From NCBI GenBank assembly GCA_039707465.1, contig CM077645.1, positions 146,189,503 through 146,253,502 on the forward strand: DNA of 64,000 nt. The letters run 5' to 3'. The notes under the pieces were generated by a model, which worked only from the letters and a program-made list of their open reading frames with translations, did no database searches and was not told where the DNA came from. Below are positions 22,131 through 34,705 of the stretch, piece by piece (position 1 is the stretch's first letter; each line of letters opens with the position of its first letter). Both the position numbers and the translations under genes were made by a program. The DNA is from Rhabdophis nuchalis (Eukaryota > Chordata > Lepidosauria > Squamata > Natricidae).

Positions 22131-22785
22131 GCACAAAATGACGAACGTACAAGAACATTCATTAATATTTCTTTTTTGCTGATTTTTTTCTGGGGAAGGG
22201 GGCTGGTATCAAAGTCCCTCCCAGATATGTGTTCTTTGAAAAGCAGTTTCATTGGCCAAAGTGTCCCCATTATTTGATTTAAATGTTAATTGATTAAACT
22301 ATCAGATAAATGGTTAGAAGTTCTAAAAGAAAACTAGACCAAAGAAAGGTACGTTTCCCATCTTGGATAAATAATATTAGTAATTGGATAAATACTATTA
22401 TCCACATCCACATTTACATTGGGTGTTTAGCTAGATATTTGTATAATTGCTAAACTGCCATGTGATTCCCCCCCCCCCTTATCTGCTGACCTCTCCCAGT
22501 TCCCATACCCAGAATTTCTCATGAAAAGATTCATGTACAGAAACTTCTTTGCTCTCTCTTGATTCATGCCAGATTTTTACCTCCCCACATGATATGGTTT
22601 TCCTGATTGGGGCATTTTGATTGCTACTGAATAAATATTCAGGAATTCTTTGTGAGTGAGAATAATGGGAAGTTGCTCCTATCTATGGATATATTCTGGC
22701 ATTGATTTCTTTCCTCAAACAATTGTGAGCACTTTCATTTAAAAGTTAAGCATTCCCTTAAACATGGAGTGATTGCAGTTCGTTT
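22131..22785. other. Unassigned AT-rich sequence
   Basis: No gene or repeat recognised. Confidence 0.4.
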
Positions 22786-22905
22786 CCTGCTACACCATGC
22801 ATTGGTGTAAATGGAGACTGGAGACATTGCATTGGTGTAAATGGTGTAAACCATGCATTGGTGTAAATGGAGACTGGAGACATTGGTGTAAATGGAACTG
22901 GAGAC
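22786..22905 (+). repeat. Short minisatellite at the 5' edge of a CR1 copy
   Basis: CATTGGTGTAAATGG is repeated four to five times, interleaved with AGACTGGAGA. The last unit fuses to CTGGAGACTAAGACATATGA, which is CR1 sequence. The shared ACTGGAGAC suggests the repeat arose at, or during, the 5' junction of the insertion. Confidence 0.8.
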
Positions 22906-23310
22906 TAAGACATATGAAGAACGGCTGCAGGAGCTGGGTATGTCTAGCTTGATGAAGAGAAGGACCAGGGGAGACATGATAGCAGTGCTCCGATATCTCA
23001 GAGGGTGCCACAAAGAAGAGGGAATCAAACTATTCTCCAAGGCACCTGGGGGCAGGACAAGAAGCAACGGGTGGAAACTAATCAAGGAGAGAAGCAACTT
23101 AGAACTAAGGAGAAATTTCCTGACAGTAAGAACAATTAACCTCTGGAACAGCTTGCCTCCAGAAGTTGTGAATGCCCCAACCCTGGAAGTCTTTAAAAAG
23201 ATGTTAGATAGCCATTTGTCTGAAATGGTATAAGGTTCCTGCCCACGCAGGGGGTTGGACTAGAAGACCTACAAGGTCCCTTCCAACTCTGCTATTGTAT
23301 TGTATTGTAA
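22886..23310 (+). mobile_element. CR1 LINE 3' end with open ORF2 C-terminus
   Basis: An intact open piece at 22892-23233 (113 codons) covers the last part of ORF2 ([19 protein letters not shown] through VFKKMLDSHLSEMV). A 3' UTR and two to three TTGTA units follow. Over 23143-23308 it appears identical by eye to the copy at 61442. Confidence 0.92.
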
Positions 23311-24156
23311 ATATGTCATTTGTTTTTCCTTGGTTTTACTTCTTCTCCTCCTGAGTTTAAAATGGCTGTTCCCTTGAAATGTAGTTCTTATTTATTGATT
23401 CACTTATTTTTTCAAACATTTGTAACCTGACTGCTTCAGAGTCTGTTGAAAAGCTGCTCTTTTGTAACAATGTTTTCTCAGGTCAGTTTACAACATTCTC
23501 CATCCCCTTCGTATTACTCATTGTAAAGATTCTGGTAAACCTGACAGGTAAGCTATTGTATGAGTTCTGATTCAAATCTGCAGATTGCAGCATTAAGAAA
23601 GTAAACCATATTGACATTCCATGATAGAGAAAAGGAACCCACACTCGAAGAACAAAAGAATAGTGAGGGGAAGGTTAAGAATGTTAAATTTAAAAGTTAG
23701 TTTAATTATAGTGTGAATTATTGACTGTAGCTTATTTGACACCTGTTCCTTAGCTGACCTTCTAAAAGAGTCATTTCTTAATCAACAGTGGAATTGTGAA
23801 CTTAATGGCATTTTTATCAGTGCTCAGTCACACCTAAATTAATTGTTTTTTAACAAAGCCCAAAGAATTCTGTCTTTCAAAACCCCACCCTTTTCCATCC
23901 CAATGTGTTTGCTCACATTAATATACCCAATTGTTTTAGCCAGGGGATATATCAGAGGTGAGAATATTTTCATTAAGGAGTTGGGTACAATACATGGTGC
24001 CCAGGTTCCATGGATCAAAGTGTTTGTCATGCTCCCAAAGATGCTTCTGCTCTGTTTGGATTACAAAAGAAATTTATATCCATACTGAAAAAACAGAAAA
24101 AACAGTTTAATCTCGAGTCTTCACACTACACTGCATGTAGCACTCATCCTAATATG

Positions 24157-24160
<4 letters not shown>
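23311..24160. other. Unassigned AT-rich sequence
   Basis: No gene or repeat recognised before the CA microsatellite. Confidence 0.4.
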
Positions 24161-27029
<2,869 letters not shown>

Positions 27030-29480
27030 GTAGATTTTGGTTTATTCGGGTCTTTTCCCGTGTAAAATTAAAGGTGTTTTTGCAACGTTTCGATGGGATC
27101 ACCCCCATCATCATCAGGCTTTGGCTTCTGCCTTTTGCAAATGAACTGCATTTGAAATGACAGTTTTTCTGTAAGTGGAGGTGGGAGGGGTTGGAATGTT
27201 GGCTCTGCTACTTTTAAACCGATTGGTTGGCTGATTTGCCACATCCTGATTGGTAGCTGGAGTTTGTTGAGAGTGATTGATGATGGTGTCAGTGTTTGTG
27301 GCCGGGACTTGTTTAGTGGCTGGGACTCGTTTAGTGGCCAGGGTTTGTTTAGTGGCCGGGACTCGTTTAGTGGCCAGAGCTGGTTTCCAGATGTCTGGCA
27401 GGCGGGAGGCATCATCGCGTCTGTTCATATTTTGGGGATGTTTTTCTATTTCAATAGCTTCCATAATCATTCTCCTGTTGGAGTGTTCAGTCCTGGAGAG
27501 CAATTTGGTTTTTTCAAAGTCAATTTGATGACCTGTTGCTTGGAAGTGCTGGAAGAGGGAGGAAGTATTTACTTGTCTTTTAACAGAATTCTTATGCTCT
27601 GAGATACGTGCACTAATTCTCCTATTAGTTTGTCCAATGTATGTGGACGAGCAGACTTTGCATGGTATTTCATAGACTCCTTGGTTTTCTAGCTGGATTT
27701 TGTCTTTGGGGTTCCTTAAAATGTTGGCAATTTTTTGGTTAGTGTCGAAGGATGTCTTTATATTGTGTTTGTGGAGAATTTTGCTGATTTTATCAGTGGT
27801 ACCTTTAATATAGGGGAGGAGAGCGATGCCATTGTCTTGTTCTGTGTTTTGGATCTTGGGGGGTGTCTGCTTTTGGATTAGTTTGGTGATTGTGTTTCTT
27901 TGGAAACCATTAGAGATTAATATCTTTGTGAGGGTTTGTAATTCATTTTTCAGGTGGTCTTTGTCAGCTAGGCGTTTGGTTCTGGAGATGAGGGTCTTGG
28001 CTACAGAGTTGATCTGTGCAGGGTGGTGATGTGATTGTGCGTTTAGGTAGCGGTTTGTGTGTGTTTTTTTCCGGTAGATGGTGTGTCCTAGGGAGCCATT
28101 GGGTTTTTTGTAGATTAGGACATCCAGAAAGGGAAGTTGGTTGTTATCTTCTATTTCCATAGTGAATTGTATTTTGGGGTGTAGGCTGTTGAGGTGTGTG
28201 AGGAAGTTGTGTAGTTTTTCTTTTCCGTGTGGCCAAATTACAAAAGTGTCATCCACATATCTAAGCCAGAGTTTGGGTTTGTGTTCCGATTTATCTAGGG
28301 CATTCGTTTCAAAGTGTTCCATGAAAAGGTTTGCGATGACTGGTGAGAGTGGTGACCCCATAGGCGCTCCTTCTATTTGTTTGTACCTTTGTCCATTGTG
28401 AATGAAGTATGTGTTAGTTAGACAGTGGTTGGTTAGATCCAGGATGTATTTGGGGGGGTTGTATTTCTTCTGGATAGCTGTCAAGGTTTCTTTTATAGGC
28501 ACTTGGGTGAAGAGGGATACGACATCAAAACTCACGAGTAGATCGCTGGGCTGTAGATTTTGTTTCTGGATCATCTCTACGAACTGGAATGAGTTTAGTA
28601 CATGTGATTTGATAGATTCTGCATAGGGTTGTAATTTTTTTGCAAGAAACTTGGCAAGATTTTGTAGAGGTGAGCCTATGGAGCTGACTATGGGCCTGAG
28701 TGGTGTTCCTTCTTTGTGTATCTTGGGGAGGCCATAGAGCTTGGGGCATCTGGATGATTTTTCTCTGGGGATGATTTTTTGCTGGATTTCTTTGCTGATG
28801 GGAGAGGCTTTTATTTTGCATTTGGTGGTTTTTTCCAGGTAGGTGGTAGGATCTGTGTTTAGAAGTTTGTAAGCAGGGTCTTGGAGTAGGTTGGATAGCT
28901 CAGCCTGGTAGTCAGATGTATTCATTACCACTGTGGCGTTGCCTTTGTCTGCTGGGAGAATAATTATGTTGTTGTCTTTCTTCAAGTTGATGAGTGCTCT
29001 TATTTCTCCTTTCTCTAAATTGCTTTTGGGTGGCTTATTGGAGCATAGGATATTGGTAACTTCGAGTCTGATTTTGTTGGCTTCATCTGCATTGATTTTG
29101 GTGAGTGAAGCTTCAACTCCACATATTATGTTTTCTGTGGGGATGTGTTTGGGGGTGACAGCAAAGTTAAATCCTTTGGAAAGGACCTTGGTTTCTGATA
29201 TGGTGAGGGTCCTGTTTGATATATTATGTACTGTTTTTTTAATGAATTGTTTAGGAGGGGGGTTGGGTTTCTGGTATTTTTCAAGTTTGCGGATTTTGTT
29301 GGTGTGTTTTTCTGTTTTGTGAGAGGTTTCTGTTTCGGCCATCCAGAAGGCTAGTTGTTTTAGCTTGTCCCAGAGTGCTGGGTGTATTTTGTTGCTAAGT
29401 TTGAGGTGAAGAGTGAATAGATCTTTATTGGTTTGGTCTAATAGGAATCTTTTCATGTGGAGTTCATTTCTGATTAAGGC
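27030..29480 (-). mobile_element. Penelope-like element, copy 2 (5'-truncated)
   Basis: Lies directly upstream, in transcriptional sense, of copy 1 and is nearly identical to it over about 2.45 kb. It is cut at 29480, equivalent to about 26802 in copy 1, and there joined to an inverted fragment of the element's own 3' end (29481-29640). Its 3' terminal repeat doubles as the leader of copy 1. Confidence 0.92.
27086..27117 (-). ncRNA. Hammerhead-ribozyme-like motif at the dimer junction
   Basis: Same core as at 24417, 2669 bp away. Here the CTGATGA segment contains the stop codon of copy 2 overlapping the start codon of copy 1. If cut, a tandem transcript would be trimmed to unit length at this place. 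Confidence 0.6.
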
Positions 29481-29486
29481 TGTCAT
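27114..29486 (-). CDS. Penelope-like RT / GIY-YIG endonuclease, copy 2, N-terminally truncated
   Basis: Open for 790 codons. The first two residues come from the inverted fragment; the rest matches residue 107 onward of copy 1. All RT motifs (SFDVVSLF, GAPMGSPLSP, RYVDD) and the GIY-YIG domain are present. It carries the four residues VLSK that copy 1 lacks. Its stop codon TGA overlaps the ATG of the downstream copy (bases TGATG around 27114), so a dimer transcript would have a stop-start overlap. Missing the first ~106 residues, it may still encode the catalytic domains, but normal function is doubtful. Confidence 0.93.
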   Translation of the reverse strand: MTALIRNELHMKRFLLDQTNKDLFTLHLKLSNKIHPALWDKLKQLAFWMAETETSHKTEKHTNKIRKLEKYQKPNPPPKQFIKKTVHNISNRTLTISETKVLSKGFNFAVTPKHIPTENIICGVEASLTKINADEANKIRLEVTNILCSNKPPKSNLEKGEIRALINLKKDNNIIILPADKGNATVVMNTSDYQAELSNLLQDPAYKLLNTDPTTYLEKTTKCKIKASPISKEIQQKIIPREKSSRCPKLYGLPKIHKEGTPLRPIVSSIGSPLQNLAKFLAKKLQPYAESIKSHVLNSFQFVEMIQKQNLQPSDLLVSFDVVSLFTQVPIKETLTAIQKKYNPPKYILDLTNHCLTNTYFIHNGQRYKQIEGAPMGSPLSPVIANLFMEHFETNALDKSEHKPKLWLRYVDDTFVIWPHGKEKLHNFLTHLNSLHPKIQFTMEIEDNNQLPFLDVLIYKKPNGSLGHTIYRKKTHTNRYLNAQSHHHPAQINSVAKTLISRTKRLADKDHLKNELQTLTKILISNGFQRNTITKLIQKQTPPKIQNTEQDNGIALLPYIKGTTDKISKILHKHNIKTSFDTNQKIANILRNPKDKIQLENQGVYEIPCKVCSSTYIGQTNRRISARISEHKNSVKRQVNTSSLFQHFQATGHQIDFEKTKLLSRTEHSNRRMIMEAIEIEKHPQNMNRRDDASRLPDIWKPALATKRVPATKQTLATKRVPATKQVPATNTDTIINHSQQTPATNQDVANQPTNRFKSSRANIPTPPTSTYRKTVISNAVHLQKAEAKA

Positions 29487-29640
29487 TTCAAATGCAGTTC
29501 ATTTGCAAAAGGCAGAAGCCAAAGCCTGATGATGATGGGGGTGATCCCATCGAAACGTTGCAAAAACACCTTTAATTTTACACGGGAAAAGACCCGAATA
29601 AACCAAAATCTACATACCTATACCCGTGAAAACCTACGAA
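29481..29640 (+). mobile_element. Inverted Penelope 3' fragment joined to copy 2
   Basis: Plus-strand sequence identical in kind to the end of copies 1 and 2: the last ~15 ORF codons, a stop, the hammerhead-like core, AAAGACCCGAATAAACC, then CCCGTGAAAACCTACGAAAA and TA repeat. It is inverted with respect to copy 2. Penelope elements are often found with partial copies in inverted orientation at their 5' side. Confidence 0.9.
29526..29557 (+). ncRNA. Hammerhead-ribozyme-like motif, inverted fragment
   Basis: CTGATGA (29526-29532), T, stem GATGGG (29534-29539), loop, CCCATC (29546-29551), GAAACG (29552-29557). Same sequence as the two minus-strand copies. Confidence 0.6.
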
Positions 29641-29643
29641 AAC

Positions 29644-29677
<34 letters not shown>

Positions 29678-29710
29678 TATGTTTTCGTAGATTTTCACGG
29701 GTGTAGGTAT
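29606..29710. repeat. AT-centred palindrome between two Penelope families
   Basis: The arm reading CATACCTATACCCGTGAAAA and on to CTACGAAAACATATA (about 29614-29645) is mirrored by TATATGTTTTCGTAG and TTTTCACGGGTGTAGGTATG (about 29676-29711). Only a few mismatches separate them, with a TA run between. The left arm is the end of the first Penelope family and the right arm the end of the second. Confidence 0.88.
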
Positions 29711-29734
29711 GCTGGCATAGCTGGCTTGTTGCAA

Positions 29735-29766
29735 CGTTTCGACAAGATCTCACTTGTCATCATCAG
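29735..29766 (-). ncRNA. Hammerhead-ribozyme-like motif, second Penelope family
   Basis: CTGATGA, one T, stem GACAAG / CTTGTC, loop of 6, GAAACG. The stem differs from the first family at three base pairs, yet pairing is fully kept. That is compensatory change and argues for a conserved RNA structure. Confidence 0.65.
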
Positions 29767-30233
29767 GCAGGCTTGTGTCTGTGAGTGTGACTGCGGAGGC
29801 ATCGCCCCTCTTTAAATCTTGGTGGGGGGGGTGGAGTGCTGACTATTGTGAGTGGGTTGATTGGCTGTGCAGTTGCATCGTGACTGGTAGATTGATGCTG
29901 ATTGGTCTCATTTGTATGTTTCTCCTTGTTTTGAATTTCAACGGCTTGGCTGGAGGGTGGGGCTCGTCTGCTGGTCAATGCTGGCTTCCAGATATCTGGT
30001 AGGCGGGAGGTATCATCACGTTTCTTCATGCTGCTAGACTGTTTCTCTATTTCAATGGCTTCTCTGATTATTCTCTTGTTGAGCTGTTCCGCCTTGGAGA
30101 TCATTTTAGTTCCTTGAAAGTCAATGTCATGTCCTGTAGTTTTGAAATGTTGATAGAGAGATGAGGTATTAAGATGACTTTTTAAACCATTTTTATGTTC
30201 AGCAATCCAACCAATAGAAGGATTAGTGCACAT
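29763..30233 (-). pseudogene. Penelope endonuclease C-terminus, second family (truncated)
   Basis: 156 open codons. The frame starts inside the GIY-YIG domain: IAEHKNGLKSHLNTSSLYQH corresponds to the stretch after YIG in the first family, followed by TTGHDIDF, a REAIEIEK segment with the likely catalytic Glu, and the shared SRLPDIWKPAL. The RT and the GIY and YIG motifs themselves are lost. The C-terminal tail lacks the ATK repeats of the first family. Non-functional remnant. Confidence 0.88.
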
Positions 30234-30413
30234 ATTGCACTAATATATTTATATATATATTTAAGGAGATGATGTTTACAGATATGAAAACAGAACACTG
30301 GATATTTACTAGTTTAAGAAGTTATTGCAAGAAAAAAGCATATAGTAGTCTTGTGTCTTACCACAAATTGTGCACTGGTTGAGATAGGAGCTTCCCCAGA
30401 AGTCCCTCTACAC

Positions 30414-30534
30414 CAGGGGTTCCCAAACCTGGCAATTTTAAGACTTGTGGACTTCAACTCCCAGAATTCTCCAGCCAGCTATGCTTAAAGTTGAAGTCCA
30501 TAAGTCTTAAAGTTGCCAAGTTTGGGAACTCCTG
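30414..30534. mobile_element. hAT-type MITE, perfect 8-bp TSD
   Basis: CAGGGGTTCCCAAACCTGGC at the left and GTTTGGGAACTCCTG at the right. CTCTACAC flanks both ends (30406-30413 and 30535-30542). Confidence 0.92.
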
Positions 30535-30744
30535 CTCTACACTTTAGACATGAAATTGGGTAGTTCATTTTAAGAACTTTACTGCCATTCTAAATTTAAC
30601 ATGACATTTTCATGTAGATAATGGTTTGTCATGACCTTTAAAATACCGATAGAGCTTAAATGAAATCAACCTCTACATCTACTTTGATTTTTATTTTGAT
30701 TTTTTGCATTTTATGTATCAAACTGGGCTCATGGTCTTTTAGAG

Positions 30745-30879
30745 CAAGGCTCTCCAACCTTAACAACTTTAAGATTTGTGGACTCCAACTCTCAGAATTC
30801 CTCAGCCAGCTTTGCTGGCTGAGGAATTCTGGGAGTTGAAGTCCACAAGTCTTAAAGTTGCCAAGGTTGGAGACCCTTG
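30745..30879. mobile_element. hAT-type MITE, perfect 8-bp TSD
   Basis: CAAGGCTCTCCAACCTTAAC at the left, GTTGGAGACCCTTG at the right. TTTTAGAG flanks both ends (30737-30744 and 30880-30887). The middle is a near-perfect palindrome around GCCAGCTTTGCTGGC. Confidence 0.92.
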
Positions 30880-30887
30880 TTTTAGAG

Positions 30888-32571
30888 CATGGCTCTTAGT
30901 CTGCTGCTGAAAAGATGGGAAGGCCATCAAGTGGACTGGAGGTGTACAGCCATGTTTTACAATATAATCCAAACAAGGCAACGTGCCATAATTAATTGAT
31001 AGAGGAGGAGAAAGAGAAAAAAGAAGAATGTTTTGTAAAACATTAACAAAGTGTTGTTCATATAATAGGAATCTCTCTCTTGTCCCCTGCAAATTTCTAC
31101 GGGAGATTGTAAATCTTTGGTTATAATATACATTTTTTAATTTTCAATATTGTTATTGTCCTAATGTTGATTTGTGTGCAATTTGTGTGTGTTTCACCTT
31201 ACTATTCTTAATATTTGTTCTCAAGCACTTCCTATTAGATAAGGATTCTATGCAGACAACTCTTTCCAAAATGCACATGATGATGTAACATTTTGAAATC
31301 TAATACAGATGTGTTTGCTTTTTTTTAAAAAAAGAAATGCCTACAGGTTTATAAGGTTGCAGCCCCAGCATTTCTCCATAATTGGGCTGGACTACAAAAA
31401 ACCCAGCTGACCAACTGATGGTAGCCAAGAGATGCAAAATACTCTGTTTCTCTCCAGTAATTGACCATATTTAAGAGGACTTGAAAAACAAAGTCTCGGC
31501 TTTGGAATGAATATTATAACCATTTCAAGCCCCAGTAGCAATCTGTGGTAAAACACTCGATGTAATCAGTCTCGTTCATTGCCTGTTTGGCCAACAAAAA
31601 GTGGTTATCCTGTTTTACTTCTGACAGATTTATCCAAGTAACAAATAAATATATGGTTAGGAGAAAATATTTCAAATGTGGCTAGAGAGGAAATGGGGTA
31701 TTCTTAATGGGAAGACTATTCTACTTGTGTTCCTTTGTGCAGGCAGAATGGGTAGGAATGTTGTGGCAAAGGCTATTCATTGAAGGCAATGAAGTCAACT
31801 TTAATTGACCAGATCTATGTTGGTTCATTCAGGTGTGGCTGATAATCAATAGTAAGAGGTAACCCTTTCTTATAATGAAAGGTGCAACAAAGCCTTTGTG
31901 CAGGTGATGGCTGTCTTGATGGGCAGGTGTTTTCATGCACTCTCTGATAAGTGTAAACTTCCTGGCTTCTACAGGAAGTTTACACAAGCCTTGCACAAAC
32001 AAAAATCCTCTTTCATTTGCCATTACCTGTTAGCAGAAAATGCATCCTAGTAAGAAAAGAATCAAAGAGGCTGAAGAAGTGGGCGCTCTATTGTAGAAGA
32101 ATCCAACCTCAAAATTCCATTTTCTCCCTCCTATTTTGGTTTCTCTTGTTGAAAACACTGATTTGCAAATATTATATTTGCTTCCAGGATTGAGTTACCA
32201 TGTGCACTTCTCTAAATAAGCTATATCATAGGGAATGCCTAGTTGGTTGAGGGATTTTGGAGTGAGATTTTGTTTATATATGAATTATAAGTATGTGTTA
32301 GGACTTTAGTCTTGACTTTCTTCTGTTTCAACATCAAAAGGATGTTGATTATGATTTTTTTTTGAATTATTGAGACAGTAATTTCTCAAAGAGGGTATCC
32401 AAGAAAACCTGGTCTCCTGGGCAGAAATGTTTCCAAGAACTAAGATTGTATGGTTGCCACTCCCTCAACTATACAATGATAACTTAACGTTTATCAGTGG
32501 CTATTGCAAAAATAACTTTCCTTTCACTATGTAAAGAAAAATTTACTTTCAAAGAAGCCAGAAGTTTGTAT
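30888..32571. other. Unassigned sequence containing a 14-bp hairpin
   Basis: No gene or known repeat recognised. The only structure seen is GTGTAAACTTCCTG (31951-31964), a 7-base loop, and its exact reverse complement (31972-31985). Confidence 0.4.
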
Positions 32572-32690
32572 GTGCTTCATCACTGGAGGTGTTTAAGAAG
32601 AAATTGGACAGTCACTTGTCTGAAATGGTATAGGGTCTCCTCCTTGAGCAGATGGTTGCACTAGAAGACCTCCAAGGTCCCTTTTAGCTC
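32572..32690 (+). mobile_element. Old CR1/L3 LINE 3' end
   Basis: GGAGGTGTTTAAGAAGAAAT, CTTGTCTGAAATGGTATAGG and CTAGAAGACCTCCAAGGTCC match the CR1/L3 3' end with divergence. No tail microsatellite remains. Confidence 0.75.
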
Positions 32691-32985
32691 TATTCTGGTT
32701 AGATTAGAAAGAGACTGCAAGGTTAATCTTGTACATAATAATTCCAATTAAAAATTGAAATCCCACTGAATGGGATTTCAGCAAACACCAAATCCCTAGG
32801 CTTGGAATAGGCTTTTTTTTTTTTTTGCAGGGGGGAAAAGGGAGAAGAAAATCAGGACCATAATGGATAGGGCAGTTTTGGAGAGTGGAAAATCTATGTT
32901 AGTATTCAGCGTATAACTTCAGTTAGGCATCGAAGACAAATTTCTTGTATGTCCAATCATACTTGCCCAATAAAGGATTCTGTCT

Positions 32986-33028
32986 TGTCCTGTCCTGTCC
33001 TGTCCTGTCCTGTCCTGTCCTGTCCTAG
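32986..33028 (+). repeat. TCCTG pentanucleotide microsatellite
   Basis: About eight TCCTG units. They follow CCAATAAAGGATTCTGTCTTG, which looks like the end of a retroposon tail (AATAAAG signal then repeat), but I cannot name the family. Confidence 0.85.
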
Positions 33029-33894
33029 GAATAAGGCCAGGAAATTCCTGAGTTTTATTTACCTCTGCTTATGGGAATTATTCCAATCACATGAGATATG
33101 GTTTTAAAATCTCAGTTACCAAACTTCATCAAACTCACTATTCCAAATTTTACTGGTGTTCACTATACGTTTTTTGAAGTACAGGGAAGGCAAACAGGAG
33201 TTGTGACTAGGATTAGAGATATCTGGACAGGCAAAGGAGGGCATGGACAATGGTAAAAGAATACTTAGAAGGGGAAAAAGATAGTTTATTGTTTAACTTT
33301 CTTGGCATCTGCAACCAAACTTAAAGTGAAAAACTGCAAAATAAAATACTCAGGCCTACCTGTATATGAATATTTATTTCAGCTTCAGAAAGTCTGGTTT
33401 ATCAATCACAATGTTTTTCTGATAAATCTTAATTTTCAAGAGCATATGCTAGTGATAACATAGAATGGATAACGTGTCTTTCAAATTTCACTATAGAAAC
33501 ACATGAGAAGACATTTGATCTAGAGGCTAAAGTGATCATAGATTTGAAGGGCTGGATTGAAGCCAATTGCTGAAATCAGAAAATAAATTAAATAACACAA
33601 ATTTAGGGTGCTGAGCCCATGAATAGATGAAAGGAAAGAAGTAGACATATATTCACAACTAGTGAAGATTGTGCCTGAAAATCACATTTTAACAAGAGGA
33701 TCTCAGGACAGTTACTCCTTTTTGGTATTTCCTAGAATCAAGCTACATCCAATGCTTAGCTAATTGCTAGAGGATTTTAGAAATTAAATGACTGTAAAGT
33801 AAATGGTTTCAACCATTAGTATGGATAGTCAATCATATTAGCCATGAAGACTAGATTAAAAGGCCTGGTGTGACCTGCAGAATAAAAATCAGAC
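33029..33894. other. Unassigned sequence
   Basis: AT-rich, nothing recognised. Confidence 0.4.
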
Positions 33895-34605
33895 ATAGGA
33901 GGAGTTTGTTTTTAGTTTAGTTTTTAGTTTTATTCAAATTTATACCCCACACCTTCTCCCAAAAAGGACCCAGGGCGGCGCACAAGAAATTTAAAAGACA
34001 TAACAAATATAAACAAGTACAAAAATTTAAAAGCTATTAAATCAATCGATACCCTGTGCTAAAATATGTATAAAATCCCCAAATTAAAAACTATCTAAAA
34101 ACAGTCAGAACGGGAGGTTATGCTAGGCCGGCTTGTTGGAAAAGGTGCGTCTTAAGATGCTGGCGGAAGAGGCGGAGGTCTGAGATGGTACGTAGTTCGG
34201 GGAGTAAGTCGTTCCAGAGGGTAGGGCCCGCCACAGAGAAGGCCCTTCCCCTGGGTGTCGTCAACCGGCATTGCCCGGCCGACGGCACCCTGAGAAGGCC
34301 CTCTTTGTGGGAACGGATCGGACGAAGGGATGTATGGGGCAGAAGACAGCCTCGCATATAACTAGGCCCCGAGCCATGGAGCGCTTTGAAGATGGTCGTC
34401 AAAACTTTGAAGTGCACCCGAAAGGCCACAGGCAGCCAGTGCAGCTCGCGCAGGAGAGGTGTTACGTGGGAGAACCTAGAGGTTCCCATAATCACCCGCG
34501 CGGCCGCATTCTGGACTAGCTGTAGCTTTCGAGTTCACCTCAAGGGAAGCCCCATGTAGAGAGCTTTACAGTAGTCAAGTCGGGATGTCACAAGTGCTTG
34601 AGTGG
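33895..34605 (-). mobile_element. L2-like LINE 3' end with ORF2 C-terminus
   Basis: Minus strand. An open 125-codon piece at 34118-34495 has the pattern HVTPLLRELHWLPVAFRV, IFKALHGSGPSYM, RSHKEGLLRVPSAGQCR, RGRAFSVAGPTLWND, ending LFQQAGLA. Upstream codons to about 34605 add LQLVQNAAARV, the usual preceding block. A 3' UTR with the GGGCGGCG-type block follows at 33960-34117. 5'-truncated. Confidence 0.88.
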
Positions 34606-34705
34606 GATTTTTCTTTGATTACAATTATATCAAGCCCATTTCAGGACTTAAAGTATCAGTTGTGTTTGTGTTTTCTGCTCCAGGAAATTGTTCTTCTGAT
34701 GTTTT

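Larger units (their letters stand above)
29677..30240 (-). mobile_element. Second Penelope-like family, 3' end
   Basis: Read on the minus strand. Shares the terminal ~40 bp and the hammerhead-like core with the first family but differs elsewhere. 5'-truncated near 30240 beside another AT-rich stretch. Contains the pseudogene at 29763-30233. Confidence 0.88.

Noticed and set aside
22786..22905. CRISPR-like array
   Set aside because: Repeats are near-contiguous with no unique spacers of constant length, and the genome is clearly vertebrate.
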